A DNA stretch of 34,822 nucleotides from Candidatus Bipolaricaulota bacterium. GTDB taxonomy: Bacteria; Bipolaricaulota; Bipolaricaulia; M55B111. The notes beneath the pieces are model-generated. The model saw only the letters and a list, made by a program, of their open reading frames with translations. It had not been told where the DNA came from and did no database searches. Positions 1-8,608 of this stretch are shown piece after piece. Each line of letters begins with the position of its first letter. Position 1 is the stretch's first letter. The DNA is taken from contig JAIPHJ010000019.1 in the NCBI GenBank assembly GCA_021735245.1, forward strand, positions 1 through 34,822, in the 5' to 3' direction. The position numbers were made by a program, and so were the translations under genes.

Positions 1-62
1 GATATCAAACTGGGTGCTGGTTGAAAGCCCTGGAAGAGGGACTTGATTTAACGCTTTAGATA

Positions 63-77
63 TCACCTAATAGGTGA
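63..77. promoter_or_regulatory. 15-bp perfect palindrome, possible operator
   Basis: TCACCTA-A-TAGGTGA is a perfect 7-bp dyad around a single central base, about 140 bases upstream of the Pat-like/acyl-CoA synthetase gene. It has no T-tract, so it is not a terminator. The form suits a dimeric transcription factor, but I cannot assign one. The remainder of positions 1-214 shows no convincing gene. An open stretch in frame 3 ends at 57-59 and may be the tail of a gene outside the window, but nothing in it is recognisable. Confidence 0.35.
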
Positions 78-214
78 AGATAACTAAGTTTCTCAAATAG
101 GGATTATTTTTTCCTGTAGACTGAATTATAAGTTGGTCTTAGGAGAGAGAATCGCATGACTTAGGTAATAGTTATATTTGAGGGTGTAATTATTTACGCC
201 CGGGAGGGGGTAAG

Positions 215-2893
215 ATGCCAGCTGAAAAACTAGATAAAATCTTCAATCCAGAATCTTTAGCCGTGATCGGAGCAAGCGAAAAGGAAGGCTCCGTAGGGGC
301 TACTCTGATGCAGAATATAGTCGAGGGCTTCGAAGGGGAAATATACCCCGTCAACATCGACAAGGAAACGGTAATGGATATCGAGGCGTTTTCCAGCGTC
401 AAAGATATCGAAAGCGAAGTAGACCTGGCCATTATAGCAACGCCGGCCAAGACGGTTCCGGATATAGTTGAGGAATGCGGGGAATCAGGAATTGAAGCGG
501 GTATCATAATTTCTGCAGGTTTTAGCGAAACGGGCAAAGAAGGAAAAAAACTGGAGAAAAAATTAGAATCCGCGAGAAAAAAACACGGAATGAGGCTTCT
601 CGGCCCTAATTGTCTGGGAACTATCAGACCAGGTCAAAACTTAAACCTTACGTTCCTCCGCAAGGATCCTTCACCCGGCAAAGTCGCTTTCTTATCTCAG
701 AGTGGCGCAATGGGATCGGCAATTCTTGACTGGTCGACAAAGGCAAAAGTCGGATTTAGTGCGTTCGTTTCCGTGGGGAACATGCTGGACATAGACTTCG
801 GCGACCTTATAGACTACTTTGGCCAGGATCCAAAGACAAGCAGTATAATAATGTACATGGAAGCAGTTAAACATGCGGAGAAGTTCATGAGCGCTGCAAG
901 GGGATTCGCAAGGACCAAACCGATTCTGGTAATAAAGGCGGGCAAGTATTCCAGAAGCGCCGAAGCCGTAGCTTCTCACACCGGTTCACTGGCCGGGGAA
1001 GATCAGATATACGACGCCGCATTCAAGCGAGTCGGGGTTACTCGGGTCTCTGACGTCGACGATCTATTCAGTAGCTCGGAAACGCTGAGCAAACAGAACC
1101 TCCCGGACGGGCCGAGAATGGCCGTAGTAACTAACGCCGGAGGACCCGGTATTATGACGACGGACGCAATACTCGACTCCGGTGGTGAACTAGCAGACTT
1201 CAGCCGGGAGACGGAGCAGGAATTAATCGAAACCCTCCCGAAACACGCCAGCGTAAAGAACCCCGTGGACGTTCTGGGTGACGCTGGATCGTCTCGCTAC
1301 AAGAACGCAATAAGAATATGTCATGAGGACGATAACGTCGACGGCTTAATAGTATTATACGCGCCTCAGGGAGAAGCCTCGGCCAAAGATGCTGCGGAAG
1401 CGGTGGCAGCTGTATCCAAGGATACGGAAAAGCCGATAGTTACGTCCTTTATGGGAGCGGGAGAAGTTGACCAGGGACGTCAAATCCTGCGAGAGGAGAA
1501 CGTCCCGACCAGACCGACGCCTGAGCAGGCGATAAGTGCCTACATGTACATGCATCGATACGCCAGAAACCTGGAACTGCTTTACGAAACTCCCGAGGAA
1601 CTTCCCGTAAATAACCAGCCACCCCACCACCACTTAAAGGCGATGGTAAGGAAGGTCCTGCGTTCAGAGAGGTCGACGCTGACCGAAGTCGAGTCAAAGA
1701 AATTTCTAGACACTTACGACATCCCAACCTCTTCCACCAAAGTCGCCGAATCAGCAAATCAGGCAGCCAACATAGCTTACGAAATCGGCTATCCGGTCGT
1801 ACTTAAGGTTTACTCTCACGACATAACCCACAAAACAGACGTGGGCGGTGTAGAACTTAATTTACAGAGCAAAGAAGAAATAAAAAAGGCTTACGAAAGG
1901 ATAGTATCACGAGCAAGAAATCACCGGCCTTCAGCCGAGATTCTCGGGGTAACAGTCCAGAAAATGTTTTCCAACGTGGACTACGAACTCATCCTCGGTT
2001 CAAAGAAGGATCCCCTGTTTGGCGCGTCGATCCTGTTTGGACGTGGTGGAACGGGTGTCGAACTTTACAAGGACACTGCAGCCGGCTTTCCTCCATTAAA
2101 CCAGGTCCTGGCCCACAGACTTATGGAAGATACGAAAGTTTACCAGTTACTCAAAGGATATAGAGGGAAAGAAGGAGCTGACATCAGGGAGCTGGAAAAG
2201 CAATTAATAAGGTTCTCTCAGTTAATAATCGACTTCCCCGAAATCAAAGAAATCGATATAAATCCTCTTGCAGTAATAGACGGGTCCTTCAAAGCCCTTG
2301 ACGCAAGGATGATCCTCGACGACAGCTTCAAAGATGAGAGAATCGAAAAAACTCACGAACACCTTGCTATCGAACCTTACCCGAGGCAGTACTCGGAAGA
2401 GTGGAGGCTGGACGACGGCAGGAACGTGACCCTGAGACCAATAAAACCGGAGGACGAACCGTTGGAATTCGAACTGTTCGATTCCTTCTCCGATAAGACG
2501 TGGCGTCAACGGTTCTTTGGCCCGAGAACGGAAGTTTCCCACAGGGAAATGACCCGTTACACGAATATCGATTACAGGCGAGAGATGGCAATAATCGGAC
2601 TTCTGGAAGAGAACGGGGAGAAGAAAATGATAGGCGTGGGCCGATTGATAATCGGTCCCGACCAGGATACCGGAGAGTACGCGGTCGTCGTAGGTGACCC
2701 CTGGCAGAGACTGGGTCTCGGCGAGAAGCTCACGGACTCGTTAATAGGAGTAGCCGAGGACAAAAACCTAAAAACCATTTACGCAACGATACTGAAAAAC
2801 AACAAGCATATGCTTCAACTAGCCCGTAAAATGGGATTTAAGGAGGAAGAGAGGGATTCAGATACCGTAAAAATGGTACTGAGGCTCAGATAG
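215..2893 (+). CDS. ADP-forming acyl-CoA synthetase fused to GNAT acetyltransferase (Pat-like)
   Basis: This is a four-part protein of 892 residues. Residues 1-130 are a CoA-binding Rossmann domain (VIGAS near the start). About 145-460 are the succinyl-CoA-ligase-like domains. About 485-700 form an ATP-grasp domain (ITHKTDVGGV). Residues 730-892 form a GNAT acetyltransferase with the acetyl-CoA loop WQRLGLG at 830-836. Related proteins are ADP-forming acetyl-CoA synthetases and, with the GNAT tail, the Pat/PatZ protein lysine acetyltransferases that shut off Acs. The phosphohistidine loop SHTGSLAG is present with His255, so the ligase half may still work, unlike enterobacterial Pat, which is regarded as ligase-dead. 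A GGGAGGGGG ribosome site precedes the ATG. acs lies next door, which suggests that this protein acetylates it. Family is secure. Whether it acts as ligase, acetyltransferase or both is open. Confidence 0.88.
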   Translation: MPAEKLDKIFNPESLAVIGASEKEGSVGATLMQNIVEGFEGEIYPVNIDKETVMDIEAFSSVKDIESEVDLAIIATPAKTVPDIVEECGESGIEAGIIISAGFSETGKEGKKLEKKLESARKKHGMRLLGPNCLGTIRPGQNLNLTFLRKDPSPGKVAFLSQSGAMGSAILDWSTKAKVGFSAFVSVGNMLDIDFGDLIDYFGQDPKTSSIIMYMEAVKHAEKFMSAARGFARTKPILVIKAGKYSRSAEAVASHTGSLAGEDQIYDAAFKRVGVTRVSDVDDLFSSSETLSKQNLPDGPRMAVVTNAGGPGIMTTDAILDSGGELADFSRETEQELIETLPKHASVKNPVDVLGDAGSSRYKNAIRICHEDDNVDGLIVLYAPQGEASAKDAAEAVAAVSKDTEKPIVTSFMGAGEVDQGRQILREENVPTRPTPEQAISAYMYMHRYARNLELLYETPEELPVNNQPPHHHLKAMVRKVLRSERSTLTEVESKKFLDTYDIPTSSTKVAESANQAANIAYEIGYPVVLKVYSHDITHKTDVGGVELNLQSKEEIKKAYERIVSRARNHRPSAEILGVTVQKMFSNVDYELILGSKKDPLFGASILFGRGGTGVELYKDTAAGFPPLNQVLAHRLMEDTKVYQLLKGYRGKEGADIRELEKQLIRFSQLIIDFPEIKEIDINPLAVIDGSFKALDARMILDDSFKDERIEKTHEHLAIEPYPRQYSEEWRLDDGRNVTLRPIKPEDEPLEFELFDSFSDKTWRQRFFGPRTEVSHREMTRYTNIDYRREMAIIGLLEENGEKKMIGVGRLIIGPDQDTGEYAVVVGDPWQRLGLGEKLTDSLIGVAEDKNLKTIYATILKNNKHMLQLARKMGFKEEERDSDTVKMVLRLR

Positions 2894-2955
2894 CTCGAGA
2901 ATCCTCTAAAGAAGAGGTGAGGTACGGGGGTTAGTTAACAATAATTCAGGGGTAA

Positions 2956-2988
2956 TAGAGGTGTAAACCAGTTTTAATTTCACCTCTA
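2956..2988 (+). terminator. Hairpin between the Pat-like gene and acs
   Basis: TAGAGGTG (2956-2963) pairs perfectly with CACCTCTA (2981-2988). Three more A-T pairs can form inside after a one-base bulge. Only a weak A/T tail follows, so this may be a leaky terminator or attenuator rather than a full stop. It sits 40 bases ahead of the acs start. Confidence 0.35.
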
Positions 2989-3027
2989 AAATACTATTTC
3001 CAAGTAAAACCACAGGAGGGAAATAAA

Positions 3028-4989
3028 TTGACTGAACCGAAAAAATGGGTCAAAGAAGACCCTGAAAAGGAAGACGTATTTTGGCCGACGGAGGAAATGA
3101 AAGAAAGAGCGTGGGTCTCGGACGAATCCATCTACGAAGAGGCGCTAGAGGATCCCCAGGCTTTCTGGGCTAAACATGCAAAAGAGGGCATCGACTGGTA
3201 CGAAGAATGGGACGAGACCTATTCAGAGGAGCCTTATAACTACGAATGGTTTGTTGGCGGAAAACTCAACCTAGCCTATAATGCTGTCGACAGGCACGTC
3301 GAAAACGGAAAAGGCGATAAGAACGCAATTATCTGGGAGCCAGAACCGACGGACGAAGAAACCGTACGGATGACCTATGCCGAACTCCAGGAAGAAGTTT
3401 CCAAATTCGCCAACGTCCTGGAAAGCTTCGGGGTCGAAAAGGGCGACAGAGTAGGAATCTACATGCCGATGATTCCCGAAGCCCTGATAGCAATGCTCGC
3501 TACGGCCCGGGTTGGAGCTGCTCACAGCGTAGTCTTTTCCGCATTTAGCCCCGATTCTCTAAAAGACAGGCTGGATGACGCAAATGCCAAAGTTCTGGTA
3601 ACGGCGGACGGCTATTACAGGCGAGGAAAACCGCTGAACCTGAAAAAGAACGCCAACCGAGGACTGCAAGGGAGTCCGGTTGAAGACGTCGTAACGGTCA
3701 AGAGGACGGGAAAAGACGTTGAAATGCAGGAAGGAAGAGACCACTGGTACCACGAAGTAATGGAGGGAGCCGATACCGAACACGAACCGGCAGTAATGAA
3801 CAGCAGCGACCTCGCATTCATCCTTTATACAAGCGGCACAACCGGTAAGCCCAAAGGGGTCATGCACCATGTCGGGGGATACGCCGTCCAGTCATACCTT
3901 ACGGCTAAATGGAACTTCAACCTTCGCGACGACGACGTATTCTGGTGTACCGCCGACGTAGGCTGGATAACCGGCCACACTTACATCAACTACGGACCCC
4001 TCCTAAACGGTGTTACCACGGTCGTCTACGAAGGCGCGCCTGACTATCCAGAGTACGACAGGCTCTGGCAGATAGTCGAGGACGAAGGAGTCACCGGATT
4101 CTATACGGCACCGACCGCTATCAGGATGTTCATCAAGCAAGGGACCGAATGGCCGGAAAAGCATGACCTTTCCAGCCTGAGAGTCCTCGGTACCGTTGGA
4201 GAACCAATAAACAAGGACGCCTGGATGTGGTACTTCGAGAATATAGGTGGAGGGCGCTGTCCCGTCGTAGACACATGGTGGCAGACTGAAACCGGCGCAA
4301 ACGTCATCAACGCACTACCGGGAATCGGACCCTTTATCCCGACTTTTGCCGGCAAACCGTTCCCGGGAATTGACGCCGAACTCCTCGATACCGAGGGAGA
4401 TCCCGTTGGAGTAGACGAAGGCGGGTATCTAACCATCAAATCGCCGTTCCCACCCAGTCTAATCAGGGGAGTTTACAAACGGCCGGAAAAGTTCAAAGAA
4501 GAGTACTGGAGTGAATACGGTCCGGGCTACTACTTCACTAGCGACGGAGCCAGAAAGGACGAGGACGGAAATATCAGAATCACCGGTCGACTGGACGACG
4601 TGATGAACGTCGCAGGACACAGACTGGCAACCGGTGAGGTAGAGAATGCCCTTGGCAAACACGAGTCAGTCGCGGAACCGGCAGTGGTCTCCCGACCGGA
4701 CGAGGTAAAGGGTGAGGTTCCCGTGGCGTTTGTCATGCTGGAAAAGGGTGCTGACATCGACGAGGAAACTTTACAGAATGAACTTATCCAGCTAGTAGAC
4801 GACACTATAGGACCGACGGCCCGTCCCGCAGACATAATCATCGCAGACGAAGTTCCCAAGACGAGATCCGGCAAGATAATGCGTAGAATACTAAAGAGCC
4901 TGGTAAGGGGCGAAGACGTCGGAGACCTCACTACCCTCAGAAATCCCGAAACCGTTGAAGAACTTCAGAAAAAGTTACAGGGAGAATAG
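3028..4989 (+). CDS. acs: Acetyl-CoA synthetase (AMP-forming)
   Basis: Acs converts acetate, ATP and CoA to acetyl-CoA, AMP and PPi. The 653 residues match the usual size of about 650. Visible motifs are the adenylate-forming signature [12 protein letters not shown] near residue 267, WWQTETG in the middle, and the C-terminal [11 protein letters not shown] with Lys616. That lysine corresponds to the one whose acetylation inactivates Acs in Salmonella, where Pat does it. A Pat-like protein is encoded directly upstream and an acetate transporter directly downstream (35-base gap to the chosen satP start), so uptake, activation and control of acetate lie together. The start is TTG, chosen because AGGAGGG stands 5 bases upstream and the N-terminus then matches the family. 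The PPi made here could be removed by the class I pyrophosphatase encoded at 23.7-24.2 kb. Confidence 0.95.
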   Translation: MTEPKKWVKEDPEKEDVFWPTEEMKERAWVSDESIYEEALEDPQAFWAKHAKEGIDWYEEWDETYSEEPYNYEWFVGGKLNLAYNAVDRHVENGKGDKNAIIWEPEPTDEETVRMTYAELQEEVSKFANVLESFGVEKGDRVGIYMPMIPEALIAMLATARVGAAHSVVFSAFSPDSLKDRLDDANAKVLVTADGYYRRGKPLNLKKNANRGLQGSPVEDVVTVKRTGKDVEMQEGRDHWYHEVMEGADTEHEPAVMNSSDLAFILYTSGTTGKPKGVMHHVGGYAVQSYLTAKWNFNLRDDDVFWCTADVGWITGHTYINYGPLLNGVTTVVYEGAPDYPEYDRLWQIVEDEGVTGFYTAPTAIRMFIKQGTEWPEKHDLSSLRVLGTVGEPINKDAWMWYFENIGGGRCPVVDTWWQTETGANVINALPGIGPFIPTFAGKPFPGIDAELLDTEGDPVGVDEGGYLTIKSPFPPSLIRGVYKRPEKFKEEYWSEYGPGYYFTSDGARKDEDGNIRITGRLDDVMNVAGHRLATGEVENALGKHESVAEPAVVSRPDEVKGEVPVAFVMLEKGADIDEETLQNELIQLVDDTIGPTARPADIIIADEVPKTRSGKIMRRILKSLVRGEDVGDLTTLRNPETVEELQKKLQGE

Positions 4990-5024
4990 TCCAATTTACA
5001 CAAGGATAAACGGAGTGATTGAAC

Positions 5025-5591
5025 TTGGAAATTAATGAAGACGTTGCCAACCCCGCACCTCTGGGATTAGGAGGGTTCGCCCTCTCAACATTCATCTTAA
5101 ACCTGGTCAACGCCGGCCTGGTCGCCGAGGGATCGCTCGGTATCGTAATGCCGATGGCGATCGCCTACGGAGGTCTGGCTCAACTTCTGGCCGGGATGTG
5201 GGAATTCAGGCGCAATAATATTTTTGGAGCCACGGCGTTCTCGTCTTTTGGCGCGTTCTGGATGGGCCTGGCTTCTTTCTTCTTCCTGACCTGGGCAGGG
5301 TTAATTAATAACGTGCCCAGGGAAGGTCTCGCGATCGCGCTAATTGCCTGGGGAATATTTACCTTGTACATGACGATAGCGTCCCTGCGCGAACCGAAAG
5401 CTATTATGTGGATATTTATAACCCTGACAGTTCTATTCTTCCTGCTTGCCTGGGGAGAATTTAATCCAACTGTCGCCAGGATAGCTGGTTACGAAGGGCT
5501 CTTATGTGCATCAATAGCCTGGTATTCATCTGCCGGTGTCATCATAAATAAGATGTTCGGAAAAACCGTTCTCCCTCTGGGTGAACGTTAA
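5025..5591 (+). CDS. satP: Acetate/succinate transporter, GPR1/FUN34/YaaH (SatP) family
   Basis: A 188-residue inner-membrane protein with six hydrophobic helices. Near the N-terminus it carries NPAPLGLGGF, the family signature that precedes the first helix. The family moves acetate or acetate plus proton across the membrane. It follows acs closely, so it probably supplies acetate to Acs or exports it. A TTG at 5019 is in frame but only one base from the GGAGTG ribosome site. The TTG at 5025 has proper spacing, so I start there. A strong terminator follows, closing the acetate module. Which carboxylate it carries, and in which direction, cannot be read from sequence. Confidence 0.9.
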   Translation: MEINEDVANPAPLGLGGFALSTFILNLVNAGLVAEGSLGIVMPMAIAYGGLAQLLAGMWEFRRNNIFGATAFSSFGAFWMGLASFFFLTWAGLINNVPREGLAIALIAWGIFTLYMTIASLREPKAIMWIFITLTVLFFLLAWGEFNPTVARIAGYEGLLCASIAWYSSAGVIINKMFGKTVLPLGER

Positions 5592-5621
5592 TCAAACGCG
5601 GAAAACTTTTAAGTCGTTTAC

Positions 5622-5658
5622 ACCCCCGGGTCAGGTGACTGCCCGGGGGTTTCTTCTT
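5622..5658 (+). terminator. Rho-independent terminator after satP
   Basis: A perfect 9-bp GC-rich stem, ACCCCCGGG (5622-5630) with CCCGGGGGT (5642-5650), is followed by TTCTTCTT. It lies 30 bases after the satP stop and ends the acetate module. Confidence 0.9.
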
Positions 5659-5751
5659 GATTTCACCACTCTGGATAAACCATAATTTGTTGAAAGTTTA
5701 GAAGTTTATTGTTTTTCATTCCTCTCAGATTTAGTTAAAGGGTTAAACAAA

Positions 5752-5787
5752 ATGACCAGCACCCAACAAATTAATAGTCATGTTTGA
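5752..5787 (+). CDS. Possible 11-codon leader ORF overlapping the secA start
   Basis: An ATG at 5752 opens a reading frame of 11 codons that ends at TGA 5785-5787, overlapping the secA start (5780) by 8 bases. AAAGGG stands 9 bases upstream of this ATG, whereas the secA ATG itself has no clear ribosome site. That geometry would allow translational coupling, as known in another form for secM-secA. The peptide resembles nothing I know, and the frame could be chance. Confidence 0.2.
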   Translation: MTSTQQINSHV

Positions 5788-8395
5788 TAGAGTAAAAAAA
5801 GCCGTAGATTGGGTATTCGGCCAGACGAACGAACAGAAACTCTCCCGGCTCCGGAATTACGTTGATAGGGTAAACGATCTGGAAGACGAAGTAGCTGATC
5901 TGTCAGCGGAGGAAATGAAGGAAAAGACCGAAAAATTCAGAGAGAAAATCTCGTCCGGAACTGAGCTGGATGAACTAATCCCCGAAACCTTCGCCCTGGT
6001 CAGGGAAGCCGCCAAAAGAGAGACCGGCATGAGACCATACGACGTTCAAATTATCGGGGGAGCGGCCTTACACGAGAGAAGGATCGCGGAAATGGCAACG
6101 GGAGAAGGAAAGACCCTGGTCGCCACGATGCCGGCTTATTTAAACGGCCTTACGGGCCAGGTTCATATAGCAACCGTAAACGATTACCTGGCGGAACGAG
6201 ACAGAAACTGGATGGGACCCATTTACGAGACCCTTGGGCTGGACGTATCGGTAATTCAGGAAGATATGGACGTAGAAGCCCGTAAGAAGGCCTACGAAGC
6301 AGATATAGTCTACGGCACCGCAAACCAGTTTGGCTTCGACTACCTGCGAGACAACATGGTGATGTCTAGGGAGCAGCGGGTTGGGGCGAGCCGGGATTTC
6401 GCGATTATCGACGAGATCGACAGTATACTGATAGACGAAGCTAGGACCCCGCTGATAATTTCGGGCTCCACGGAAGAATCCACCAAACTTTACAAAAGGT
6501 TTGCTCGACTTGCACCGAGATTTAACGAAGGACAGGACTACGAAATCGACGAGAAAAATCAGTCAATCACCCTGACCGACGACGGGGCAAACAGGGCAGA
6601 GAACTTTCTCCACCTGGATGACCTTTACTCTCCCGAAAACATCACGATGCTCCACCACCTCAAGACGTCGCTGAAAGCTGAGGAGTTTTTCCAGAAGGAC
6701 GAGGACTACATAATTCAGGATGGGGGAGTCGTTCTGGTGGACGAATTCACCGGCAGGTTGATGCCGGACAGGAGACTGTCCGAGGGATTACATCAGGCAA
6801 TAGAGGCAAAAGAAGGAATGATGGTTCAGAAGGAAAATCAGACCTTCGCTCAGGTGACTCTGCAGAACTTCTTTCTCCTGTACGACGGGTTAAGCGGGAT
6901 GACTGGAACGGCAAAGACTGAGGAAGACGAGTTTGAAGATATCTACGACCTTGACGTCGTAGTAGTGCCAACAAACGAACCTTTACGCAGAGACCACAAG
7001 CCCGACGTAATCTTTAAGACTAAAGAGGCTAAGTACGAAGCAGTTGCAGAGGAAGTCGAAAGACTCCACGAAGCAGGACGACCCGTCCTGGTAGGGACAA
7101 ACGCGATTGAGAAATCGGAGAGGCTTAGTTCCCTTCTGGAGAAACGTGGGCTGCCTCACGAAGTACTAAATGCCAAAAATCACGCCCGGGAAGCCGAAAT
7201 AATCAAAGACGCAGGTCAACGCGGAGCAATAACGATAGCAACGAATATGGCGGGAAGAGGAACGGATATAAAGCTGGGAGAAGGTGTGGCAGACTTTGGC
7301 GGTCTCCACGTACTGGGCACCCAGAGACACGAAAGTCGAAGAATAGATAATCAGCTCCGGGGCCGAGCCGGCCGGCAGGGTGACCCGGGTTCTTCACAGT
7401 TCTACCTTTCACTGGAGGACGACCTTCTGAGGATATTCGGTGGCGATAGGATTGATTCCATAATGGATAAAGCTGGCATGGAAGAAGGTGAAGCCATTGA
7501 ACATCAGCTGTTGACCAAGGCCATCAGACGCGCCCAGAAGAAAGTCGAGGGGATAAATTACGAAAGACGTAAAAACGTCTTAAAGTACGACAAAGTGCTT
7601 GCTCAGCAAAGAGAAGCTATTTATAGCCTGCGTGATCACTTCGTCCTTACCGAGGAAGGGAGCAACTGGGAAGAAATAGATAGCTATCTACGACCGGTCC
7701 TTACTGATTTTTCGGAAGACCTTCTCGAACAATACGGCCTGAAGGACGGGGGGGAAGAAGAAAGACTGGAAGATCTCCAGAAAGAGCTGGCGGAGTTTCA
7801 AAATTATTCCCCGAAAGGAGAGCTGACTGAGAATAGCCCAAATCTGAAAGAATCGGTAATGGAAATAGTAGTATCGAATTGGGAAAACCAGCTTGAAAAG
7901 TTTATAAACACGGACCAGGTTACCCCGGAACTAATAAAATCCATAATTATAAAGGTTATCGATAGGGAATGGCGCCAGCATCTCTACGTCATTGACGATC
8001 TGAAGGCCGGAGTAGGTTGGTCATCCTATGGTGGTAAGGATCCCCTGGTCGAGTTCAAACGCGAATCCTTCCGCTTATTTCAGGACATGAGAACCGAGTT
8101 GCGACGAGAGATAGTTGAACTACTGGTAAAGTCCCGCCTGGATATCGAAGGGGGACAAAAACCAGTTGAATCGGAAGTAGACACCTCAAAGTTTAATTTC
8201 AAGGCGGATGAAGGTAGCTCGGGGATGCCCGAAAGAAAATCCGGACAGGGTAAAGGGTCTTCCGCCCGGCAAGAGGAATCCAATACCTCTTCAACCCAGG
8301 AACAACGAATCGTCGAAGATGAGCCCGGTAGAAACGACCCCTGTCCCTGTGGAAGCGGAAAGAAGTATAAGTATTGCTGTGGTGCAAATGATTGA
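5780..8395 (+). CDS. secA: Preprotein translocase ATPase SecA
   Basis: SecA is the motor that drives unfolded proteins through SecYEG. The 871 residues carry the DEAD-type motor with Walker A GEGKT at 108-112, the IDEIDSILIDEARTPL Walker B region, and the NBD2 motifs GTNAIEKSE and NMAGRGTDI with QLRGRAGRQGD. After an acidic/Ser-rich linker comes a C-terminal zinc SEC-C motif (CPCGSGKKYKYCC), used for SecB or lipid/ribosome contact in other bacteria. The start is fixed by the usual SecA N-terminus, although no Shine-Dalgarno stands directly before it (see the overlapping leader frame). It lies alone between a terminator and a new promoter, so it is probably monocistronic. I saw no strong promoter in 5660-5779. 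Confidence 0.97.
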   Translation: MFDRVKKAVDWVFGQTNEQKLSRLRNYVDRVNDLEDEVADLSAEEMKEKTEKFREKISSGTELDELIPETFALVREAAKRETGMRPYDVQIIGGAALHERRIAEMATGEGKTLVATMPAYLNGLTGQVHIATVNDYLAERDRNWMGPIYETLGLDVSVIQEDMDVEARKKAYEADIVYGTANQFGFDYLRDNMVMSREQRVGASRDFAIIDEIDSILIDEARTPLIISGSTEESTKLYKRFARLAPRFNEGQDYEIDEKNQSITLTDDGANRAENFLHLDDLYSPENITMLHHLKTSLKAEEFFQKDEDYIIQDGGVVLVDEFTGRLMPDRRLSEGLHQAIEAKEGMMVQKENQTFAQVTLQNFFLLYDGLSGMTGTAKTEEDEFEDIYDLDVVVVPTNEPLRRDHKPDVIFKTKEAKYEAVAEEVERLHEAGRPVLVGTNAIEKSERLSSLLEKRGLPHEVLNAKNHAREAEIIKDAGQRGAITIATNMAGRGTDIKLGEGVADFGGLHVLGTQRHESRRIDNQLRGRAGRQGDPGSSQFYLSLEDDLLRIFGGDRIDSIMDKAGMEEGEAIEHQLLTKAIRRAQKKVEGINYERRKNVLKYDKVLAQQREAIYSLRDHFVLTEEGSNWEEIDSYLRPVLTDFSEDLLEQYGLKDGGEEERLEDLQKELAEFQNYSPKGELTENSPNLKESVMEIVVSNWENQLEKFINTDQVTPELIKSIIIKVIDREWRQHLYVIDDLKAGVGWSSYGGKDPLVEFKRESFRLFQDMRTELRREIVELLVKSRLDIEGGQKPVESEVDTSKFNFKADEGSSGMPERKSGQGKGSSARQEESNTSSTQEQRIVEDEPGRNDPCPCGSGKKYKYCCGAND

Positions 8396-8412
8396 TTTTC
8401 CTGCCACTTCAT

Positions 8413-8440
8413 TTGAATTATCGTCGATCCACGGTATAAT
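8413..8440 (+). promoter_or_regulatory. Strong sigma-A-type promoter after secA
   Basis: TTGAAT (8413-8418), a 16-base spacer and a perfect TATAAT (8435-8440). A second TATAAT at 8449-8454 lacks a partner. It drives the 30-codon ORF and probably the exported protein after it. The region lies only 18 bases after the secA stop. Confidence 0.7.
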
Positions 8441-8473
8441 AATCATGATATAATTTAAGAGGAGGTGTTTTAC

Positions 8474-8566
8474 ATGACAGTAACAACGGCATTTGTGCTT
8501 GGCTTCTTTTGGTCTCTCTGGGGATTAGCCGTCTTCTCGTTCTTGGGAAGCTGTGGACTTTGTTAA
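8474..8566 (+). CDS. 30-residue hydrophobic membrane peptide with C-terminal CGLC
   Basis: A short frame with an excellent ribosome site (AGGAGGTG, about 7 bases before ATG) under a near-consensus promoter. The 30 residues are a short polar start (MTVTT), then about 20 hydrophobic residues rich in Phe, Leu and Trp, then GSCGLC at the very end. It is therefore probably a single-span membrane peptide with two cysteines at one face. No terminator separates it from the exported-protein gene 42 bases on, so the two may form an operon. I recognise no family. It could be a small membrane protein, a partner of its neighbour, or a regulatory leader peptide. Expression seems likely from promoter and ribosome site. 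Function is unknown. Confidence 0.6.
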   Translation: MTVTTAFVLGFFWSLWGLAVFSFLGSCGLC

Positions 8567-8608
8567 CCAGGTAAGGAGAAGAAAACAGCATTAATCTAGG
8601 TGATTTTA

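Noticed and set aside
9-25. Inverted match of about 11 bases to 5754-5769 (ACCAGCACCCA)
   Set aside because: A match of this length is expected by chance in a window of this size.
1-59. Possible C-terminal tail of a gene to the left (frame 3, stop at 57-59)
   Set aside because: Eighteen codons with no recognisable similarity; cannot be supported.
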